Assembly (NCBI GenBank): GCA_039798265.1
Contig: JBDKGH010000013.1
Coordinates: forward strand, 60,708 to 124,707
Source: JBDKGH01 sp039798265
GTDB taxonomy: Bacteria > Bacteroidota > Bacteroidia > Flavobacteriales_D > Sanyastnellaceae
Length of the DNA: 64,000 nt
Direction: 5' to 3'
In this document: positions 60,805 through 64,000 of the stretch, one piece after another
Layout: each line of letters starts with the position of its first letter
Numbering within the stretch: position 1 is the stretch's first letter
Translations under genes and position numbers: made by a program
The notes under the pieces: generated by a model
Told to the model about the DNA's origin: nothing
Databases searched by the model: none
Seen by the model: the letters and a program-made list of their open reading frames with translations, nothing else

Positions 60805-62034
60805 TTAGCGAGTTTTTAAGGTGATAATGGTGAGTACAGCGAGCATGATTCCAATGATCCAGAAACGAGAAACGATCTTCGATTCATGGAATCCTTTTTT
60901 CTGGAAATGGTGATGGAGCGGTGACATTAAAAACACACGACGACCTTCACCATATTTTCTTTTGGTGTACTTAAAATAAGACACCTGAATCATGACAGAA
61001 AGATTTTCGACCAAGAAGATTCCGCATAAAACAGGAATCAATAATTCTTTGCGAATGGCAATAGCGAAAGTGGCAATAATGCCCCCGAGAGCTAAGCTTC
61101 CCGTATCGCCCATAAATACTTGAGCTGGGTAAGAATTGTACCACAAAAAGCCTACGCAAGCACCCACAAAAGCAGCGATGAAGATGGTGAGCTCACCGCT
61201 ATTGGGTATATACATGATGTTGAGGTAGTCTGCAAAAATGTAGTTACCTGATACGTATGCGAGAATGGCAAGCGTAACACCTATGATAGCGCTTGTGCCC
61301 GTTGCTAGTCCATCAATACCATCTGTGATGTTAGCACCATTCGATACGGCTGTTACGATAATTACAACAATGAGAGTGAAAAGAATCCATAATGTGGTTT
61401 CATTTTCCCATTTGTCTGGCATCAACCAAGCGTAATTGAACTCGTTGCCTTTGATGAATGGAATAGTGGTTTTAAGTGTCTTTTCTTCTTGCCACTGTGC
61501 CGGGTCATTAAGCGCTGCCGAATTGTTGAATTGGGCCGGAGAATTGGTGATTTTCTCTTTAATGGTGACATTGTCATTCCAATAAAGCATGCTCGCTACA
61601 ATGATTCCCACACCAATTTGTCCAATGATTTTGGATGTGCCGGCAAGACCTTTTTTATCCTTCTTGAATACTTTAATATAATCGTCAAGGAATCCAACGA
61701 ATCCTAACCACACTGTTGCGATAAGCATGGTGAGGATGTAAATGTTTTTCAAGTTGGCAAATAGCAGAGTTGGGACGATGATTGCTGCAAGAATGATCAG
61801 CCCGCCCATCGTAGGCGTTCCTGATTTTTCCATTTGTCCATCGAGACCTAAGTCGCGAATGGTTTCTCCCACTTGCTTTCTGCGTAACCAATGAATCAAT
61901 CGTTTACCCATGACCAGTGAAATAGTCAAAGACAAAATCACACTCAAGGCTGCGCGGAAAGAGATGAATTGAAACAAGCCAGCTCCCACTACATCGTAGT
62001 GCTTATCGAGATAGGTAAAGAGATGATAGAGCAT
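60805..62034 (-). CDS. mraY: Phospho-N-acetylmuramoyl-pentapeptide transferase
   Basis: Transfers phospho-MurNAc-pentapeptide to undecaprenyl phosphate, forming lipid I. The 409-residue membrane protein has FLDDYIKV (about 115), NGANITDGIDGLATG (about 235), GDTGSLALGG and SPLHHHFQKKGFHESKIV. It is longer than the ~360 residues of enterobacterial MraY because of an extra loop with about 60 residues (about 155-215), as usual in Bacteroidota. Its ATG overlaps the murE stop (TAATG). Confidence 0.97.
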   Translation of the reverse strand: MLYHLFTYLDKHYDVVGAGLFQFISFRAALSVILSLTISLVMGKRLIHWLRRKQVGETIRDLGLDGQMEKSGTPTMGGLIILAAIIVPTLLFANLKNIYILTMLIATVWLGFVGFLDDYIKVFKKDKKGLAGTSKIIGQIGVGIIVASMLYWNDNVTIKEKITNSPAQFNNSAALNDPAQWQEEKTLKTTIPFIKGNEFNYAWLMPDKWENETTLWILFTLIVVIIVTAVSNGANITDGIDGLATGTSAIIGVTLAILAYVSGNYIFADYLNIMYIPNSGELTIFIAAFVGACVGFLWYNSYPAQVFMGDTGSLALGGIIATFAIAIRKELLIPVLCGIFLVENLSVMIQVSYFKYTKRKYGEGRRVFLMSPLHHHFQKKGFHESKIVSRFWIIGIMLAVLTIITLKTR

Positions 62035-63497
62035 TATTTTTCGAGGGATTTTAGCGTTTCTGATACGATTTCGAAATCATCGAATGGGTGTTTCACCCCT
62101 TTTATTTCTTGGTATTTTTCGTGACCTTTTCCTGCGATCAGTAAAATATCTGTTGGCTGAGAAAGGCTAGCAGCAAGGCGGATGGCTTCACGGCGATCTG
62201 CGATGAGCAAGGTTTTTTTCATGAGTATGGGATCTAGTCCCGCTTTCATGTCGGCTAGTATGGCGTCCGGTTCTTCGCTTCGTGGGTTGTCGCTCGTGAG
62301 GATTACACGATCGCTGTATTCAGCGGCGATACGAGCCATGATGGGTCGCTTATCTTTATCGCGATCTCCTCCGCAGCCCACAATGGTGATCACTTGTTCA
62401 TTACCCGAACGGATATCTTTGATGGTTTTCAATACATTTTCTAGCGCATCAGGCGTGTGCGCATAGTCCACTACAGCAGTGATGTTGCTCTGTGTTTTAA
62501 AATATTGAAAACGTCCTTCTGGAGCTTCGAGCAATGAAAGTTGTGTTAGCACTTCTTCCGCACTCCAACCTAACTCTACACCTACCGCATATACACACAG
62601 AATATTGTAGGCATTAAAACCACCAATCAATCGGGTATAGAGGTCTCTATTTTGGATGTTCAGATGCAATCCTGAAAAACCATTTTCGATCACTCGGGCT
62701 TTATAATCGGCCATGCTTTGCAAGGCATACATGCGCACCTTGGCTTTGCAGTTTTGAGCCATCACGTCGGCATGACGATCGTCATGATTGATCAGCGCAA
62801 AGGCAGATGATGGGAGTTGATCAAAGAGAATTTTTTTCGCTTTGATATACTCATTAAAGGTCTTGTGATAGTCGAGGTGATCGTGTGTGATATTGGTAAA
62901 AACCCCACCTACGATACGTGTACCCGTGAGACGGTGTTGATGAAGGGCATGGGAAGAAGCCTCCATGAAGCAATAGCTGCAACCCGCATCCACCATGCGC
63001 GCTAAAAGTTGATTCAATGAAATAGCATCAGGCGTGGTGTGCGTAGCGGGTATTTCTTGGTTGTCAATTTTGTTGACAACAGTAGAAATCAATCCTGCTT
63101 TGAAGTGTAGACTTTTAGCAAGGCGATATAGAAGAGTAGCCGTAGTTGTTTTACCATTGGTTCCGGTTACGGCTACGAGCTTCAATTTTTCTGACGGGTT
63201 GTCAAAGAAGTTCGAAGAGATGTATCCGAGAGCCTCGGCAGAATTACCCACTTGCACATAAGTAATGTGCTCGAGTAATTCCGAGGGAAGTGCTTCACAT
63301 ACGATTGCAATAGCGCCGGCCTGGATCGCCTTTTCGATGTAGTCATGCCCATCTACTGTAACGCCACGAACGGCCACAAACAAACTCAAAGGTTTAATGT
63401 TACGTGAGTCCATTGTCAAGTGTTCAATAGCTACGTTGGTAGAACCATTCACTTGACTTATACGAGTGCGATAGAGTATGTCCTTTAATAACTTCAC
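62034..63497 (-). CDS. murE: UDP-N-acetylmuramoyl-L-alanyl-D-glutamate--2,6-diaminopimelate ligase
   Basis: Adds the third stem amino acid. The 487-residue protein has AVTGTNGKTTTATLLY (about 109), HDHLDYH, and the DNPRSEEPD motif (about 405) that selects meso-diaminopimelate over lysine. So the wall is of the usual Gram-negative type. The start is GTG, overlapping the ftsI stop (GTGA), while its stop overlaps the mraY start, so the three genes are translationally coupled. Confidence 0.96.
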   Translation of the reverse strand: MKLLKDILYRTRISQVNGSTNVAIEHLTMDSRNIKPLSLFVAVRGVTVDGHDYIEKAIQAGAIAIVCEALPSELLEHITYVQVGNSAEALGYISSNFFDNPSEKLKLVAVTGTNGKTTTATLLYRLAKSLHFKAGLISTVVNKIDNQEIPATHTTPDAISLNQLLARMVDAGCSYCFMEASSHALHQHRLTGTRIVGGVFTNITHDHLDYHKTFNEYIKAKKILFDQLPSSAFALINHDDRHADVMAQNCKAKVRMYALQSMADYKARVIENGFSGLHLNIQNRDLYTRLIGGFNAYNILCVYAVGVELGWSAEEVLTQLSLLEAPEGRFQYFKTQSNITAVVDYAHTPDALENVLKTIKDIRSGNEQVITIVGCGGDRDKDKRPIMARIAAEYSDRVILTSDNPRSEEPDAILADMKAGLDPILMKKTLLIADRREAIRLAASLSQPTDILLIAGKGHEKYQEIKGVKHPFDDFEIVSETLKSLEK

Positions 63498-64000
63498 AGT
63501 AGTTCGATGGTGATAAAGGGGTTAGATTTTATAGCTGTACCGGGAGATACGGATTGTCGTTTTACTTTTCCACTTCCCATTACGCGTACGGACATGCCTT
63601 GACTTTCGAGTAGGTATAAAGCATCTTTTAATCCCATTCCCACTACGTTTGGAACAATTCCTTTCACCACTTTTCGTTCACTCAACTGCACGCCTTTTTC
63701 TTCGGTGGTTGTATTGATCCAATCGCTTTGGGTATCTTGATTGATGGGGATTTGAAGTGCAGTAAGAACGGTATGTAGATCTTTTCCGTTGCCGTTTTTT
63801 GAAACGGGAATTTTAGCTTGAGCTATAGCCAGGCTGTCATTGGCTTGTTGAGGAGCGTGAAATTCGAGTTCGGTAGAAAATATTTTATCTGCTAACTCTT
63901 TAAACACGGGAGCAGAAACGGCACCACCATAGTACACCCCATTTCGAGGGTTATTGATGACCACAATACAGCTGTATTTTGGTGCATTCGCTGGGAAGTA
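63494..64000 (-). CDS. ftsI: C-terminal part of penicillin-binding protein FtsI/PBP2-type with PASTA domain (5' end outside window)
   Basis: The frame stays open to the window edge, so this is the last ~168 codons of a transpeptidase. The edge reads YFPANAPKYSCIVVINNP, the end of the penicillin-binding fold. A linker follows, and a C-terminal PASTA domain (VPNVVGMGLKDALYLLESQG). PASTA domains bind wall or lipid II parts. It precedes murE with a 4-base overlap, the usual place for ftsI. The catalytic SxxK and KTG motifs are beyond the window. Confidence 0.88.
   Translation of the reverse strand, partial: YFPANAPKYSCIVVINNPRNGVYYGGAVSAPVFKELADKIFSTELEFHAPQQANDSLAIAQAKIPVSKNGNGKDLHTVLTALQIPINQDTQSDWINTTTEEKGVQLSERKVVKGIVPNVVGMGLKDALYLLESQGMSVRVMGSGKVKRQSVSPGTAIKSNPFITIELL

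Noticed and set aside
1..64000. CRISPR arrays, insertion sequences, prophage, tRNA or rRNA genes
   Set aside because: No repeat-spacer pattern, transposase, integrase, phage protein or cloverleaf or rRNA sequence was seen on either strand.

Overview
The window comes from a Bacteroidota chromosome, most likely of the Flavobacteriales or a close relative. The grounds are type IX secretion (T9SS) and gliding genes (sprA, porV, porU, porP/sprF, gldJ), two proteins with T9SS C-terminal sorting domains, many promoters of the TAnnTTTG (-7) type typical of this phylum, and a peptidoglycan gene cluster whose MurE carries the DNPR motif of meso-diaminopimelate ligases. I see no rRNA, tRNA, insertion sequence, prophage or CRISPR array. 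It reads as core chromosome with densely packed genes.

Layout. 1-495 is the tail of a secreted T9SS cargo protein. 657-10962 is maeB-ruvA-sprA, followed by a convergent cytidine deaminase. 11530-13030 is a VTC-domain protein overlapping a DUF4956 membrane protein. 13038-18695 (minus) is porU-porV-ispF, divergent from porP/sprF-gldJ (18830-21615), then murF and tyrS. 24572-30832 holds a LuxE-type acyl-activating protein, a lipoprotein, a small membrane protein, alaS, an M23 peptidase and a MerR regulator. 30875-34896 is a tight run of cryptochrome DASH, DUF2805, a second photolyase and rsgA. 34949-37800 (minus) is a TonB-dependent receptor behind a TPP riboswitch. 37840-45183 (minus) holds a DMT permease, an ArsC-like protein, uridine kinase, a VWA protein, a GH3 protein, a T9SS cargo protein and a phosphopantetheinyl transferase. 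45289-53403 holds ahcY, an SDR, recG, a secreted hypothetical protein, dtd and an outer-membrane barrel protein. 53514 to the window end (minus) is the division and cell wall cluster ftsI-murE-mraY-murD-ftsW-murG-murC-ftsQ-ftsA, without ftsZ after ftsA.

How genes work together. SprA, PorV, PorU, PorP/SprF and GldJ build the T9SS: SprA is the translocon, PorV shuttles substrates, PorU cleaves the C-terminal signal, and GldJ and PorP belong to the motor and ring side. The two sorting-domain proteins would be substrates. MurC, D, E, F, MraY, MurG, FtsW and FtsI make and polymerise lipid II, and FtsA and FtsQ link this to the divisome. The TPP riboswitch marks the TonB receptor as a likely importer of thiamine or a precursor.

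The most notable signals are regulatory: an extended -7 element (TAnnTTTG followed by GC[A/C]CC) recurring before many genes; four genes whose -7 element abuts the start codon, suggesting leaderless mRNAs; a perfect 14-bp palindrome inside the promoter spacer of the riboswitch-controlled receptor; and a large inverted repeat before the barrel gene at 50995. Among proteins, the second photolyase belongs to the iron-sulfur (6-4) family but lacks all the expected cluster cysteines. Nothing here is clearly a whole new system.
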